Part shown: piece by piece, positions 1 to 10,030 of the stretch | Position numbering within the stretch: the stretch's first letter is position 1 | Layout of the letters: each line of letters begins with the position of its first letter | From: an uncultured Comamonas sp. | GTDB taxonomy: Bacteria; Pseudomonadota; Gammaproteobacteria; Burkholderiales; Burkholderiaceae_C | NCBI GenBank assembly: GCA_947306475.1 | Contig: CAMZGS010000004.1 | Location: 124,001 to 188,000 of the forward strand | DNA: 64,000 bases | Direction of reading: 5' to 3' | Program-made: the position numbers and the translations under genes | Notes under the pieces: model-generated | The model's database searches: none | Told to the model about the DNA's origin: nothing | What the model saw: only the letters and a program-made list of their open reading frames with translations

Positions 1-868
1 TGACACGCGCCAGGATGTTCAGGCCCAGCACGGCCACGGTGATCAGGAAGACGCCCGCCCAGGCCAGCTGCTGCCAGTTTTCATAGGGGCTCATGGCGAA
101 TTTGAAGATGGTCACCGGCAGGCTGGCGATTGGCTTGGACAGGTCGCTGCTCCAGAACTGGTTGTTCAGCGCAGTAAACAGCAGCGGTGCCGTCTCCCCG
201 GCAATGCGCGCCACGGCCAGCAGCACGCCGGTAATGACGCCAGCGCGCGCAGCGCGCAACGTCACCAGGCTGATGACCTTCCACTTGGGCGTGCCCAGGG
301 CGTAGGCGGCCTCGCGCAGGCTGGCCGGCACCAGCACCAGCATGTTCTCCGTGGTGCGAATGACCACGGGAATGACGATCAGCGCCAGCGCCACAATCCC
401 GGCCCAGGCCGAAAAGCTGCGAAATTGCGCCACCACCATGGTGTACACAAACAGGCCGATCACGATGGAAGGTGCCGACAGCAAAATGTCGTTGACAAAG
501 CGCGTGGTGCTGGCCAGCCAGCCCTGGCGGCCATATTCAGCCAGATACACCCCGGCCATGACGCCAATGGGCGTGCCCACGCAGGTGGCCAGCGCCACCA
601 TCACCAGGGAGCCAAAGATGGCGTTGGCCAGGCCGCCGGCGTCGTTGGGCGGCGGCGTCATCTCGGTGAACAGCCCCAGGCTCAGGCCGCCCAGCCCCAG
701 GCGGATGGTTTCCCACAAAATCCAGATCAGCCAGAACACGCCAAACAGCATGGCCAGCATGGACAGGGTCAGGGCCACCTGGTTCAGGAGCTTGCGCCGG
801 CGGTAACGCGCCTGGCGGGCAGCTGCGGCGTCGGCCGCATGGATGATGCTTTCAGAGGTCGTGGTCAT
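1..868 (-). CDS. pstA: phosphate ABC transporter permease PstA (3' end cut by window edge)
   Basis: Inner-membrane permease of the high-affinity phosphate importer PstSCAB. The frame starts at the ATG at 866-868 and runs off the left edge after 289 codons. PstA is usually about 290-300 residues, so only the last few are missing. Several hydrophobic segments are visible, and a typical ABC permease EAA loop occurs near residues 205-225 ([15 protein letters not shown]), which would dock on the PstB ATPase. The start overlaps the pstC stop by four bases (ATGA), indicating translational coupling. pstB would be expected just beyond the window edge. Identification is secure from the EAA loop, hydrophobic profile and order after pstS and pstC. 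Confidence 0.95.
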   Translation of the reverse strand, partial: MTTTSESIIHAADAAAARQARYRRRKLLNQVALTLSMLAMLFGVFWLIWILWETIRLGLGGLSLGLFTEMTPPPNDAGGLANAIFGSLVMVALATCVGTPIGVMAGVYLAEYGRQGWLASTTRFVNDILLSAPSIVIGLFVYTMVVAQFRSFSAWAGIVALALIVIPVVIRTTENMLVLVPASLREAAYALGTPKWKVISLVTLRAARAGVITGVLLAVARIAGETAPLLFTALNNQFWSSDLSKPIASLPVTIFKFAMSPYENWQQLAWAGVFLITVAVLGLNILARV

Positions 869-1878
869 GCGCGTGCGCCCTCATTCTTTTGCAGGCGGTT
901 GAGCAGCAGCTTGGAGAGGCTGAGTACTATAAAGGTGATGAAGAACAGCACCAGTCCCAGATAGATCAGCGAGGCCTGGTGCAGGCCCTCGCCTGCTTCG
1001 GCAAACTCGTTGGCCAGGGCCGAGGTGATGCTGTTGGCCGCCTCGAACACCGACAGCGAACCCAGCTGGTTCATGTTGCCGATGACAAAAGTCACCGCCA
1101 TGGTCTCGCCCAGCGCACGCCCCAGGCCCAGCATGATGCCGCCCAGCACCCCGGTCTTGGTGTAGGGCAGTACCACCTTCCAGACCACTTCCCAGGTGGT
1201 GGCGCCCAGCCCGTAGGCCGACTCCTTGAGCAGCGCAGGCGTGACCTCGAACACATCGCGCATCACCGAGGCGATGAACGGAATGATCATGATCGCCAGG
1301 ATGATGCCGGCCGACAGAATGCCAATGCCCACCGGCGGGCCGGAGACCAGCGCCCCCAGATAGGGCACGCCATCCAGCAGGGCTTGCAGCGGCTGCTGCA
1401 CATAGGTGGCCAGCACCGGACCAAACACCATCAGTCCCCACATGCCATAGACGATGGAGGGCACGGCGGCCAGCAGCTCCACGGCCGTACCCAGGGGGCG
1501 TTTGAGCCATGTGGGCGACAGCTCCGTCAGGAACAGGGCAATGCCAAAGCTCACCGGCACGGCAATCACCAGGGCAATGAAGGAGGTGGTCAGGGTGCCG
1601 TAGATCATCACCAGGCCACCGTATTCGTCCTGCACCGGATCCCAGACGCTGCGCACCAGGAACGCCAGGCCATATTCGCGAATGGCGGGCCAGGCCCCCA
1701 GGAGCAGCGTGACCATGATGGCCAGCAGCAGCCCCAGCGTCAGCAACGCGGCGCCACGGGCCAGGCCGGCAAACAGACGATCGGCCATGCGCCCCGTCAG
1801 GGCAGGCCGCCGGGGCGGAGGCTGGGAGATTTCCTCAGACAGCGTGGAAGAAGTTCTTAGGCTGGATGCAGTGGACAT
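865..1878 (-). CDS. pstC: phosphate ABC transporter permease PstC
   Basis: Second membrane subunit of the phosphate importer, 337 residues, a normal length for the family. The first transmembrane helix lies near residues 32-55, with further helices through the protein. The EAA loop is near residues 205-235 ([16 protein letters not shown]), the contact for the PstB ATPase. It lies 70 bp downstream of pstS, overlaps pstA by four bases, and is presumably transcribed from the Pho-box promoter of pstS. The N-terminal 30 residues before the first helix are polar and Ser/Pro/Arg rich, as in many PstC proteins. The neighbouring pstS leaves little room for another function. Confidence 0.95.
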   Translation of the reverse strand: MSTASSLRTSSTLSEEISQPPPRRPALTGRMADRLFAGLARGAALLTLGLLLAIMVTLLLGAWPAIREYGLAFLVRSVWDPVQDEYGGLVMIYGTLTTSFIALVIAVPVSFGIALFLTELSPTWLKRPLGTAVELLAAVPSIVYGMWGLMVFGPVLATYVQQPLQALLDGVPYLGALVSGPPVGIGILSAGIILAIMIIPFIASVMRDVFEVTPALLKESAYGLGATTWEVVWKVVLPYTKTGVLGGIMLGLGRALGETMAVTFVIGNMNQLGSLSVFEAANSITSALANEFAEAGEGLHQASLIYLGLVLFFITFIVLSLSKLLLNRLQKNEGARA

Positions 1879-1948
1879 GTTTTCGCTTCGTCACATTCGG
1901 GCGTGCAACGGGCCCCGGCGGGCAGGCAGCGCGCCGAGGCACAGGTAC

Positions 1949-2992
1949 TTATTGCCGGGCAATGCTCTTGCCGGCCTGGTCCTGGATGCCATCCCAGGAC
2001 TGGTAGATCACGTCCTTGACGCTCTCGGGCATGGGCACGTAGTCCAGCTCTGCCGCCGTCCTGTCGCCCGACTTGTAGGCCCATTCGAAGAACTTGAGCG
2101 AGGTTTGCGCCTGCACCGGCTTGTCCTGCTTCTTGTGCATCAGGATGAAGGTGGCGCTGGTGATGGGCCAGGCTGTCTGACCAGGCTGATCGGTCAGGAT
2201 CTGGTAGAAGCTCTGACTCCAGTTGGCGCCAGCTGCTGCGGCCTTGAAGGATTCATCGCTCGGGGCCACGAACTGTCCCTCGCGATTCTTCAGCTGCACA
2301 TAGGTCAGCTTGTTCTGCTTGACGTAGGCGTACTCCACATAGCCGATGGAATTGGCCAGACGCCCGACAAAGGCGGCCACGCCTTCGTTGCCCTTGCCGC
2401 CGGCCCCCGTGGGCCAGTTCACCGCCTTGCCCTCACCGACCTTGGTCTTCCACTCGGCATTCACCTTGGAGAGGTAGTTGGTGAAACCAAACGTGGTGCC
2501 CGAGCCATCGGCACGGCGCACGGGGCTGATTTTGGCATCGGGCAGATCCAGCCCGGGGTTCAGGGTCGCAATGGCCGGGTCGTTCCAGTGTGTGATCTTG
2601 CCCAGATAGATGTCGCCCAGCACCTGACCATCGAGCTTGAGCTGGCCAGGCTGGATGCCCTTGATGTTGACCACGGGCACGATGCCGCCAATCACGGTGG
2701 GAAACTGCACCAGGCCCTTGGCCTGCAGGTCTGCGTCCTTGAGAGGTTCATCGGAGGCACCAAAGTCCACGGTCCTGGCCTCGATCTGCTTGAGGCCAGC
2801 GCTGGAACCCACCGACTGGTAATTGATTTTTACGCCGGTTGCCTTGTAGTAATCGGCAGCCCACTTGGCGTACAGCGGAGCGGGAAAGCTCGCGCCGGCG
2901 CCGGTGGCTTCCTGCTGGGCGTGGGCGGGCATGCCCCAGGAAGCGGCGGTCACTGTCAGGATGGCGATGGCGCGTGCTGCAATGCTTGTCAT
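1949..2992 (-). CDS. pstS: phosphate-binding protein PstS
   Basis: Periplasmic phosphate-binding protein, 347 residues. I chose the ATG at 2990-2992 because GAGGAATTCAAGC precedes it with good spacing and it begins directly with a signal peptide (MTSIAARAIAILTV..., cleavage near AHAQ). Upstream in-frame starts have no ribosome-binding site. Phosphate-contact motifs are present: GAGASFPAPLY at the mature N terminus, then the SVGSSAG loop, and RADGSGTTFGFTNYL in the middle. It is the first gene of pstS-pstC-pstA and is preceded by a Pho box and a matching -10. A second, more diverged PstS-like gene lies at 49830-50963. Confidence 0.95.
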   Translation of the reverse strand: MTSIAARAIAILTVTAASWGMPAHAQQEATGAGASFPAPLYAKWAADYYKATGVKINYQSVGSSAGLKQIEARTVDFGASDEPLKDADLQAKGLVQFPTVIGGIVPVVNIKGIQPGQLKLDGQVLGDIYLGKITHWNDPAIATLNPGLDLPDAKISPVRRADGSGTTFGFTNYLSKVNAEWKTKVGEGKAVNWPTGAGGKGNEGVAAFVGRLANSIGYVEYAYVKQNKLTYVQLKNREGQFVAPSDESFKAAAAGANWSQSFYQILTDQPGQTAWPITSATFILMHKKQDKPVQAQTSLKFFEWAYKSGDRTAAELDYVPMPESVKDVIYQSWDGIQDQAGKSIARQ

Positions 2993-3018
2993 GCTTGAAT
3001 TCCTCATGCTTGAATGGT

Positions 3019-3035
3019 CTGTGGGTATCCCACAG
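3019..3035. promoter_or_regulatory. perfect inverted repeat in the pstS leader
   Basis: CTGTGGG-TAT-CCCACAG is a perfect 7+3+7 inverted repeat lying between the predicted pstS -10 (about 3041-3046) and the ribosome-binding site. No run of T follows, so it does not look like a terminator. It could be an operator or a small hairpin in the mRNA leader. There is no direct evidence for a binding protein. Confidence 0.35.
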
Positions 3036-3040
3036 TGGCC

Positions 3041-3074
3041 AATGTAAGCAGCACATATGACAACTCTGTGACAG
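3041..3074 (-). promoter_or_regulatory. Pho box and -10 of the pstS promoter
   Basis: Read on the minus strand, 3074-3057 is CTGTCAC-AGAG-TTGTCAT, two seven-base half sites separated by four bases, the exact geometry of the PhoB consensus. Ten bases further downstream comes TACATT (3046-3041), a 4/6 match to a sigma70 -10 at the spacing usual for PhoB-activated promoters, where the Pho box replaces the -35. Phosphate-starvation control of pstSCA is therefore the simplest reading. Confidence 0.8.
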
Positions 3075-3106
3075 CGGCACGCCCTGCGCCCAGCAGTCAC
3101 TGCCGC

Positions 3107-3574
3107 TCAGGACTGCCCGGGCGCAGGCTTGTGGCGCAGCTGCTCTTCCAGCTGGCCAATGTAGGCGGCGTGCACGTTGTCGCTTTCCTCAGCGCGGGCC
3201 TTGAGGTGACTCTCCAGCGTGTCCATGCGCTCCAGCAGGCGGTTTTCCAGCTGTTGCTGACGCTCCTCCAGCATGTTGCGCAGCTCGGTAAAGCGCGAGA
3301 TCTCTGCCTTCTCGGCCAACTCACGCTGGGCGTGCAACTCCTTGTTGTGGGCACGCGCCTCCAGCAGCCAGGTGGCCTGCATGGCAATCACATAGGCCAG
3401 GAAGATGGCCGCCATCAGCGCCGTCAGCGCCAATATGACCAGCCCCAGCGGGGCCTCCACCTCGGTAAAGCCCAGCGACATCTGCGTGCTCTGCGCCAGG
3501 GTGGGGAAGTTGAAAAAGGCCAGATAGCCCAACAGGGCCACGATCAATACCAGCAGGGCGGTACGTGCTTTCAT
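3107..3574 (-). CDS. LapA-like two-TM membrane protein with C-terminal coiled coil
   Basis: A 155-residue inner-membrane protein. Transmembrane helix 1 spans about residues 5-22 and helix 2 about 44-64 (VILALTALMAAIFLAYVIAM), separated by a short loop, the layout of the LapA/DUF1049 domain. Residues 75-150 are Glu/Arg/Leu rich with heptad-like spacing and should form a cytoplasmic coiled coil. It lies upstream of pstS on the same strand, but the Pho box and promoter separate them, and a terminator separates it from acs. LapA proteins are linked to lipopolysaccharide assembly in enterics. Whether that holds here is unknown; the family assignment rests on topology and is moderate. Confidence 0.6.
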   Translation of the reverse strand: MKARTALLVLIVALLGYLAFFNFPTLAQSTQMSLGFTEVEAPLGLVILALTALMAAIFLAYVIAMQATWLLEARAHNKELHAQRELAEKAEISRFTELRNMLEERQQQLENRLLERMDTLESHLKARAEESDNVHAAYIGQLEEQLRHKPAPGQS

Positions 3575-3642
3575 GCTCTAACTCCATCTTTGTCTGCAAT
3601 GCCCCCATTTTGACCGAGGAGCCCACGCCAACACCGGCGCAC

Positions 3643-3673
3643 AAAAAAGCCACCTGCTGGCAGCAGGTGGCTT
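3643..3673 (-). terminator. rho-independent terminator of acs
   Basis: A perfect 10-bp stem (3649-3658 with 3662-3671, loop GGC) ends in a run of six U on the minus strand, 60 bp after the acs stop. It separates acs from the LapA-like gene downstream. Confidence 0.85.
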
Positions 3674-3732
3674 GAAGGAAGGAGGGAGCCGGCGCAGCCG
3701 CCCAACGCAGCTGCGCAGTCAGGTGGTCTGAA

Positions 3733-5724
3733 TCAGTTGGCCTGACCCAGTTGCTCCAGGATGGCCGGGTTTTCCAGCGTGGAGGTGTCCTGGGTGATGG
3801 CTTCGCCCTTGGCCAGCGAACGCAGCAGGCGGCGCATGATCTTGCCGGAGCGGGTCTTGGGCAGGTTCTCGCCAAAGCGGATGTCCTTGGGCTTGGCGAT
3901 CGGACCGATTTCCTTGGCCACCCAGTTGCGCAGCTCGTTGGCAATCTGCTTGGCTTCCTCGCCGGTGGGCACGGGACGCTTCAGAACCACGAAGGCGCAG
4001 ATGGCTTCGCCGGTCAGGTCGTCGGGACGGCCCACCACAGCGGCTTCGGCCACCAGGTCGGTCTTGGCCACCAGGGCCGATTCGATCTCCATCGTACCCA
4101 TGCGGTGGCCCGAGACATTGAGCACGTCGTCGATGCGGCCCGTGATGCGGAAGTAGCCAGTGTTCACATCGCGCACGGCACCGTCACCGGCCAGATAGGT
4201 CTTGCCGCCCAGCTCTTCGGGGAAGTAGCTCTTCTTGAAGCGCTCGGGGTCTCCCCAGATGGTGCGGATCATGCTCGGCCACGGACGCTTGACGACCAGC
4301 ATGCCGCCCGAGCCATTGGGCATGTCGTTGCCGGTTTCATCCACGATGGCTGCGGTGATGCCCGGCAGCGGCAGCGTGCAGGAGCCAGGCACCAGGGGCG
4401 TGGCACCGGGCAGGGGCGTGATCATGTGGCCGCCGTTCTCGGTCTGCCAGAAGGTGTCCACAATCGGGCAGCGTTCGCCGCCAACGTTCTTGTAGTACCA
4501 CATCCAGGCTTCGGGGTTGATGGGCTCGCCCACCGAGCCCAGCAGGCGCAGGCTGCTCAGGTCGGAAGCGCTGGGGTGCAGGCTGGGGTCGGCATCCGAG
4601 GCCTTGATGAGCGAGCGGATGGCGGTGGGTGCGGTGTAGAAGATGGAGCACTTGTGGCGCTCGATCATCTGCCAGAAGCGCCCGGCGTTGGGGTAGGTTG
4701 GCACGCCTTCGAACACGATCTGCGTCGCACCGGCTGCCAGGGGGCCGTAGGCCACATAGGTGTGGCCGGTGATCCAGCCGATGTCGGCCGTGCACCAGAA
4801 GACATCGCTGTCCTGCAGGTCAAAGGACCACAGCATCGTCTGGCGTGCCCACAGCATGTAGCCACCAGTGGAGTGCTGCACGCCCTTGGGCTTGCCGGTG
4901 GAGCCGCTGGTGTAGAGCACGAACAGCGGGTGCTCGGCGGGCACGGGCTCGGGCGGGCAGTCGGTGCTCTGACCCTCCAGCAGCTCGGTAAAGGTCACGT
5001 CACGGCCGGCCACCATGTTGCATGCCGTGGCCGTGCGCTCGAACACGAACACGTTGCGCACGCTCTCGCAGCCGCCCATGTTCAGTGCCTCATCCACGAT
5101 GGCCTTCAGGGGCAGTTCCTTGCCGCCGCGCATCTGGTAGTTGGCCGTGATCACGGCCACGGCCCCCACGTCGGCAACGCGCTCCTGCACGGCCTTGGCC
5201 GAGAAGCCGCCAAACACCACGCTGTGCGTTGCGCCAATGCGTGCGCAGGCCTGCATGGCAACCACGCCCTCCACGGTCATGGGCATGTAGATCAGCACGC
5301 GGTCACCCTTTTGCACGCCACGGGCCTTCAGGCCGTTGGCAAACTGGGAGACACGCTCCAGCAGCTGGCGATAGGTGAACTTGGAAACCTGACCATCGTC
5401 GGACTCAAAAATGATGGCCGTCTTGTTCTCGGTGGGCGTGCCCATGTGACGATCCAGGCAGTTGGCGCTGGCGTTCAGTTCGCCATCGGCAAACCACTTG
5501 TAGAACGGGGCCTGGCTCTCATCCAACACCTGGGTGAAGGGCTTGGTCCACACCACGTTCTCGCGCGCCAGACGGGCCCAGAAACCTTCGTAGTCCCGCT
5601 CCGCCTCGGCACACAGGGCCTGATAGGCCTCCATCCCGGAGATGCGTGCCGCCTTTTGCACTGCTTCAGAGGGAGGGAAGACGCGGTTTTCCACCAGTAC
5701 GGACTCGATTGCGTTGGATGTCAT
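3733..5724 (-). CDS. acs: acetyl-CoA synthetase
   Basis: AMP-forming acetate:CoA ligase, which activates acetate to acetyl-CoA through acetyl-AMP in the cytoplasm. At 663 residues it has the usual Acs length. Landmarks in order: the N-terminal ACAS domain ([16 protein letters not shown]), the ATP/AMP P-loop [11 protein letters not shown] around residue 270, WWYYK-type and [12 protein letters not shown] motifs around 400, the adenylate-binding [18 protein letters not shown] segment, and the C-terminal [12 protein letters not shown], whose Lys is the site of regulatory acetylation in characterised Acs enzymes. It is monocistronic, with a strong terminator downstream and a 689-bp intergenic region upstream shared with proV. 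Confidence 0.97.
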   Translation of the reverse strand: MTSNAIESVLVENRVFPPSEAVQKAARISGMEAYQALCAEAERDYEGFWARLARENVVWTKPFTQVLDESQAPFYKWFADGELNASANCLDRHMGTPTENKTAIIFESDDGQVSKFTYRQLLERVSQFANGLKARGVQKGDRVLIYMPMTVEGVVAMQACARIGATHSVVFGGFSAKAVQERVADVGAVAVITANYQMRGGKELPLKAIVDEALNMGGCESVRNVFVFERTATACNMVAGRDVTFTELLEGQSTDCPPEPVPAEHPLFVLYTSGSTGKPKGVQHSTGGYMLWARQTMLWSFDLQDSDVFWCTADIGWITGHTYVAYGPLAAGATQIVFEGVPTYPNAGRFWQMIERHKCSIFYTAPTAIRSLIKASDADPSLHPSASDLSSLRLLGSVGEPINPEAWMWYYKNVGGERCPIVDTFWQTENGGHMITPLPGATPLVPGSCTLPLPGITAAIVDETGNDMPNGSGGMLVVKRPWPSMIRTIWGDPERFKKSYFPEELGGKTYLAGDGAVRDVNTGYFRITGRIDDVLNVSGHRMGTMEIESALVAKTDLVAEAAVVGRPDDLTGEAICAFVVLKRPVPTGEEAKQIANELRNWVAKEIGPIAKPKDIRFGENLPKTRSGKIMRRLLRSLAKGEAITQDTSTLENPAILEQLGQAN

Positions 5725-6413
5725 GCGGGGTCTCCTTAAAAGGTTTTTTGATTCCGTCGCCCTGCAAACCCCACCAATACAGCGGCAGGCCTGCAGGGTA
5801 CGGCAAGCAACTGTTGCCTCTAGTACTGTCGCCCTAGGGACTTACAGCCTACTGACGAAACACCCGTTTCCAGCCTCCCGCGCCCACTGGTGAAAACCCG
5901 CAAAATGCAGGAAATTCAGCCTTTTTGCTGATAAAAAAGCAGAACTCTTGCCTTTCTTGCAACGATTGGCTACAATCCCCCTCTTCTCAACTACCTGCGA
6001 CGCAGGTAATCCTGCCCTCCGACGGGCGGGAATGACCCGGCAGTCTGCGGTCGCTACTGCGTAGCGCCGTGCTGCCACAGGCCAGTTTTTTGGCTCTGGT
6101 GCATGGACTTTTTCCCCGGTCTGCCAACCATGGCGGATCGGTGCGGTGAAAGGTTTCCGGCGGCTCTTTCCGGCGGTTGCTGCTCTCCCATTTCCTGCCT
6201 GTGGCCCTTGCGCGCACTCAGCTTGCGCCATCGGCGCCACCCTCCGCCCCCCTTGGGGGCGTGTGCTCTGTTCTTCGCGCACGGTGCATGCCGTGCGATG
6301 TGCTGGTCACTGTCAAAAAACTGGTTCCGCGTGTGGGCAGGCCGTTTGCGTGAACAAACGGCCCGCTGCACTGTGTTTCACCCTCCACAACACAAGACAA
6401 GAGAGGACAACCA
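5725..6413. other. long divergent intergenic region between acs and proV
   Basis: 689 bp with no credible gene; the open frames across it have no family character. It holds a plausible plus-strand sigma70 promoter at 5948-5976, a perfect inverted repeat ACCTGCG-A-CGCAGGT at 5993-6007, a GC hairpin with CGCCCCC/GGGGGCG arms near 6245-6264, and GGGCGGGAATGA-type sequence near 6025-6036 that resembles dispersed genomic repeats. If the promoter is used, proV has a leader of more than 400 nt. Confidence 0.6.
5948..5976 (+). promoter_or_regulatory. candidate sigma70 promoter for proVWX
   Basis: TTGCCT (4/6 of the -35 consensus) and TACAAT (5/6 of -10) are separated by exactly 17 bp on the plus strand, and no other gene follows before proV. 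It lies about 440 bp upstream of the proV start, so it implies a long leader. Not verified. Confidence 0.45.
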
Positions 6414-7751
6414 GTGGCGAAATCCATTCACATCGAGCATGTGTTCAAGGTCTTCGGCGACAAGCCCGAACAGGCGCTGGAGTTGGTGCGTCAGGGCCAC
6501 TCCAAGCAGGAAATCCTGGAAAGGACCGGCCAATCCATCGGCGTATTCGATGCGCACTTCGACATCCAGGCAGGCGAGATCTTCGTCGTCATGGGCCTGT
6601 CGGGCTCGGGCAAATCCACCCTGGTGCGCATGCTCAACCGCCTGATCGAACCCACCTCCGGACGCATCCTGATCGACGGGCAGGACATCAATGCCCTCAG
6701 CGATACTGCCCTGCGCGAACTGCGCCGCAAGGACATCTCCATGGTGTTCCAGTCGTTTGCCCTGATGCCGCACATGACGGTGCTGGACAACACGGCCTTT
6801 GGTCTGGAGCTGGCCGGCGTGGACAAGGCCCAGCGCCAGCAGGCCGCCCAGGCAGCGCTGGAGCAGGTAGGCCTGGGTGCCTGGGGCGCCAGCTACCCCG
6901 ACGAGCTTTCGGGCGGCATGCAGCAGCGCGTCGGTCTGGCGCGCGCGCTGGCCGCCGACCCAGCCATCCTGCTGATGGACGAAGCGTTCTCGGCCCTGGA
7001 CCCCATCATCCGCACCGAGATGCAGTCCGAGCTGTTGCGCCTGCAACAGATCAAGCGCCGCACCATCGTGTTCATCTCGCACGACCTGGACGAGGCCATG
7101 CGCATTGGCGACCGCATCGCCATCATGAAGGATGGCCAGGTGGTGCAGGTGGGCACCCCTGACGAAATCCTGCGTGCCCCCGCCAACGACTACGTGCGCA
7201 GCTTCGTGCAGGGCGTGGATGCGGCCGTGGTGTTCAAGGCCGGCGACATTGCACGCCAGGCCGTCACGGTGTTTTCCGAAAGCGACGACCGGGGCTGCCG
7301 TGCCACGCTGCGCCTGCTGGAGGACATGGACCACGAATACGCCTACGTCATCACCCCGCGCCGGCAGTTTCTGGGCGTGGTCTCCTCCCAATCGCTGCGC
7401 GATGCACTGCGTGGCCACCACGGGCCACTGGGGCTGCAACATGCCCTCCTTCCCAACGTGACACCCATCTCCGCGGACACCCCGGTGGCCGATCTGTTCG
7501 GCCTGGCCGCAGCGCAGCCCTTTGCCCTGCCGGTGATCGATCACCAGGGGCACTACCAGGGTGTGATCAGCCGCACCACGCTGCTGCGCTTCCTGGACCG
7601 CGAAACCCCGCCCCTGCCACCGCCGCAGGAGGAGCGCCCCCCGCTCAAGCTCAATCCGCAATTTCCCTCTGGCCAGGCAGACACCCCCGTCGTGCTCACC
7701 GAGCACAGCGACCAGCCTGCCCTTGACCATCTGAAAGGAGACGCCGCATGA
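6414..7751 (+). CDS. proV: glycine betaine/proline ABC transporter ATPase ProV
   Basis: Cytoplasmic ATPase of the ProU-type compatible-solute importer, 445 residues. It starts at GTG 6414 behind GAGAGGA. The Walker A motif GLSGSGKST is at residues 61-69, the Q-loop is [15 protein letters not shown], the signature is [15 protein letters not shown], Walker B is [13 protein letters not shown], and the switch His lies in FISHDLDEA. The C-terminal third (about 280-400) carries two CBS modules, which in related OpuA/ProV proteins sense ionic strength. It overlaps proW by four bases. Osmotic regulation is expected from the family but no operator is recognisable. The last 45 residues are Pro/Leu-rich and look like a poorly conserved tail. 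Confidence 0.95.
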   Translation: MAKSIHIEHVFKVFGDKPEQALELVRQGHSKQEILERTGQSIGVFDAHFDIQAGEIFVVMGLSGSGKSTLVRMLNRLIEPTSGRILIDGQDINALSDTALRELRRKDISMVFQSFALMPHMTVLDNTAFGLELAGVDKAQRQQAAQAALEQVGLGAWGASYPDELSGGMQQRVGLARALAADPAILLMDEAFSALDPIIRTEMQSELLRLQQIKRRTIVFISHDLDEAMRIGDRIAIMKDGQVVQVGTPDEILRAPANDYVRSFVQGVDAAVVFKAGDIARQAVTVFSESDDRGCRATLRLLEDMDHEYAYVITPRRQFLGVVSSQSLRDALRGHHGPLGLQHALLPNVTPISADTPVADLFGLAAAQPFALPVIDHQGHYQGVISRTTLLRFLDRETPPLPPPQEERPPLKLNPQFPSGQADTPVVLTEHSDQPALDHLKGDAA

Positions 7752-8872
7752 GTGATGCCCAAACAACCACCACCGCCCCCGAGAGCTTTCCTTCCGCCGC
7801 TCCGGCAGACGACCCCTGGAGTGCCGCCAGCGCTCCAGCAGACAGCACCGCCAGTGGCGACGACCCCTGGGGTGCCGCCAGCAGCGGCACGGGCGACGCC
7901 ACCACCCAGACCAGCGACTGGCTGAGCGGCTCTGCCGACGCTGCGCCTGAGGCCGCCCCCGGCCTGTGGCAACAGCTGCTGGACGATGGCCTGCCGGTGC
8001 AAACCTGGATCAACCAGGGGCTGGACTGGGTGGTGACCCACTTTCGCCCCTTCTTCCAGGCCGTGCGCACCCCCATCGATGCCACGCTGACCGGCGTCGA
8101 ACAGGCGCTGCTGGCCCTGCCCTGGCCGGTGCTGACCGTCTTCCTGGCCCTGGTGGCCTGGCAATTTGCCGGGCGCGCACTGGCCATCGGCACCGCTATC
8201 TCCCTGGCACTGGTGGCGCTACTGGGCATCTGGCCCGAAGCCATGGTCACGCTGGCGCTGGTGCTGACCTCGCTGGTGTTTTGCGTGCTCATCGGCCTGC
8301 CGCTGGGCATCTTTCTGGCTAGCAGCGACCGGGCGCAAAACCTGCTGCGCCCGCTGCTCGATGCCATGCAGACCACACCCGCCTTTGTCTATCTGGTGCC
8401 GGTGGTGATGCTGTTTGGCATCGGCAACGTACCGGGCGTGATCGTGACCATCGTGTTTGCACTGCCGCCGCTGGTGCGCCTGACCAACCTGGGCATCCGT
8501 CAGGTGCGCCCCGACCTGATCGAAGCCAGCCGCGCCTATGGTGCCTCGCCCTGGCAGTTGCTGTGGAAGGTGCAGCTGCCCCTGGCCATGCCCAGCATCA
8601 TGGCCGGCATCAACCAGGCGCTGATGCTGAGCCTGTCCATGGTGGTCATCGCTTCCATGATTGCCGTGGGCGGTCTGGGCCAGATGGTGCTGCGCGGCAT
8701 TGGCCGCCTGGACATGGGCCTGGCCACCGTCGGCGGCCTGGGCATCGTGCTGCTGGCCATCGTGCTGGACCGCATCACCCAGGCCATGGGCGAGCCGCGC
8801 CGGGGTCACCAGCGCTGGTGGCAACAGGGGCCGCTGGGCCTGCTGTTCGGGTCACGCCCGTCGTCGAATTAA
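7748..8872 (+). CDS. proW: glycine betaine/proline ABC transporter permease ProW
   Basis: Membrane subunit of the ProU-type importer, 374 residues. The first 80 residues are Asp/Ala/Ser/Thr-rich with two DDPW repeats, matching the acidic N-terminal extension of E. coli ProW, followed by the conserved segment [20 protein letters not shown]. Several transmembrane helices follow, and the EAA loop is near residues 255-275 ([19 protein letters not shown]). It starts at ATG 7748 inside the end of proV. An inverted repeat follows the stop codon and precedes proX, a common place for mRNA-stabilising structures that raise expression of the binding protein. Confidence 0.95.
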   Translation: MSDAQTTTTAPESFPSAAPADDPWSAASAPADSTASGDDPWGAASSGTGDATTQTSDWLSGSADAAPEAAPGLWQQLLDDGLPVQTWINQGLDWVVTHFRPFFQAVRTPIDATLTGVEQALLALPWPVLTVFLALVAWQFAGRALAIGTAISLALVALLGIWPEAMVTLALVLTSLVFCVLIGLPLGIFLASSDRAQNLLRPLLDAMQTTPAFVYLVPVVMLFGIGNVPGVIVTIVFALPPLVRLTNLGIRQVRPDLIEASRAYGASPWQLLWKVQLPLAMPSIMAGINQALMLSLSMVVIASMIAVGGLGQMVLRGIGRLDMGLATVGGLGIVLLAIVLDRITQAMGEPRRGHQRWWQQGPLGLLFGSRPSSN

Positions 8873-8877
8873 TTTTC

Positions 8878-8916
8878 ATAGCTTCCAGCGCTTGCCCAGC
8901 AAGGGCTGGAAGCCAT
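8878..8916. repeat. intergenic stem-loop, ATAGCT family, between proW and proX
   Basis: ATAGCTTCCAGCGCTTG (8878-8894) pairs with CAAGGGCTGGAAGCCAT (8900-8916) at 15 of 17 positions around a five-base loop. It is a short member of the dispersed intergenic repeat family seen elsewhere in the window. No U run follows, so it is not a simple terminator; it may protect or process the proVWX mRNA. Confidence 0.7.
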
Positions 8917-8942
8917 TTCTACCCTTTACCAAGGAGATCGCC

Positions 8943-9953
8943 ATGACCAAGATGAGCAAGACATTTCGCACCACCCTGTTGGCCGCCACCCTGGCATGCG
9001 CCGGCATCGGCGCCCATGCCGACGCCCTGCCCGGCCAGGGCGTCAAGGTGCTGCCCCTGAAAAGCTCGATTGCCGAAGAAACCTTCCAGACCCTGCTGGT
9101 CATGAAGGCACTGGAAAAGCTTGGCTACGAAGTGCAGCCCATCCAGGAAGTGGAGTACCCCACCGCCCACATCGCCATTGCCAATGGTGACGCCACCTTC
9201 ATGGCCGACCACTGGAACCCGCTGCACGCCGACTACTTCAAGAACGCCGGTGGCGATGCCAAGCTATACCGCAAGGGCGTCTATTCGGGCAATGCCGCCC
9301 AGGGCTATCTGATCGACAAGAAGACCGCCGACCAGTACCAGATCACCAACATCGCGCAGTTGCAGGACCCCAAGATTGCCAGGATCTTTGACAACAACGG
9401 CGACGGCAAGGCGGATCTGACCGGCTGCAACCCCGGCTGGGGCTGCGAGGCCATGATCGAGCACCACCTGAGCGCCTACAAACTGCGCGACACCGTCACG
9501 CACAACCAGGGCACCTACTCGGCGCTGATTGCCGACACCATCACCCGCTACAAGGCCGGCAAGCCCATCCTGTACTACACCTGGACGCCCTACTGGGTGA
9601 GCAACGAACTCAAGCCCGGCAAGGACGTGGTCTGGCTGGAGGTGCCGTTCTCCTCCCTGCCCGGTGAGCAAAAGGGGCTGGATACCAAGCTGCCCAATGG
9701 CAAGAACTACGGTTTTGTGGTCAACAGCCAGCACATCGTGGCCAACAAGGCCTGGGCCGAGGCCAACCCCGCCGCTGCCAAGCTGTTTGAGCTGATGCAG
9801 CTGCCCGTGGGCGACATCAACGCGCAAAACCACCTGATGAGCCAGGGCCAGAACAAACCCGCCGACATTGAGCGCCACGTCAACAGCTGGATCAAGGCCC
9901 ACCAGGCCACCTTTGATGGCTGGATCGAGCAGGCCAAGGCTGCGGCCAAATAA
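8943..9953 (+). CDS. proX: glycine betaine-binding periplasmic protein ProX (copy 1)
   Basis: Substrate-binding subunit of the proVWX importer, 336 residues, starting at ATG 8943 behind AAGGAG. The signal peptide ends near [12 protein letters not shown]. It retains the aromatic and disulfide features of E. coli ProX: Trp in DHWNPLH, the disulfide loop CNPGWGCE with its Trp, and YYTWTPYW. The long conserved C-terminal segment [19 protein letters not shown] is also present. A terminator-like hairpin separates it from a second, closely related proX. Confidence 0.95.
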   Translation: MTKMSKTFRTTLLAATLACAGIGAHADALPGQGVKVLPLKSSIAEETFQTLLVMKALEKLGYEVQPIQEVEYPTAHIAIANGDATFMADHWNPLHADYFKNAGGDAKLYRKGVYSGNAAQGYLIDKKTADQYQITNIAQLQDPKIARIFDNNGDGKADLTGCNPGWGCEAMIEHHLSAYKLRDTVTHNQGTYSALIADTITRYKAGKPILYYTWTPYWVSNELKPGKDVVWLEVPFSSLPGEQKGLDTKLPNGKNYGFVVNSQHIVANKAWAEANPAAAKLFELMQLPVGDINAQNHLMSQGQNKPADIERHVNSWIKAHQATFDGWIEQAKAAAK

Positions 9954-9968
9954 CCCCCCATTCCCCCT

Positions 9969-10002
9969 GCGCCACCGCTGTTGAAGCGTGGCGCTTTTTT
10001 TT
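9969..10002 (+). terminator. terminator or attenuator between the two proX genes
   Basis: GCGCCA-C-CGCT pairs with AGCG-TGGCGC around GTTGA (one bulged C) and is followed by eight T. This is a standard rho-independent terminator on the plus strand, so the second proX is probably transcribed by partial read-through or from its own promoter. Confidence 0.8.
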
Positions 10003-10030
10003 CACCACACTTTGCAGGAGACAACACCGC

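Noticed and set aside
3107..3574. Membership of the pst operon for the LapA-like gene
   Set aside because: A Pho box and promoter lie between it and pstS, and its topology gives no link to phosphate transport.
3751..5739. 662-codon open frame antisense to acs
   Set aside because: Ala/Gly/His-rich composition typical of GC-rich antisense frames; acs on the other strand is certain.
5842..6282. 146-codon frame between acs and proV
   Set aside because: No ribosome-binding site, Arg/Ala-rich noise, and it runs through hairpins; nothing resembles a protein family.
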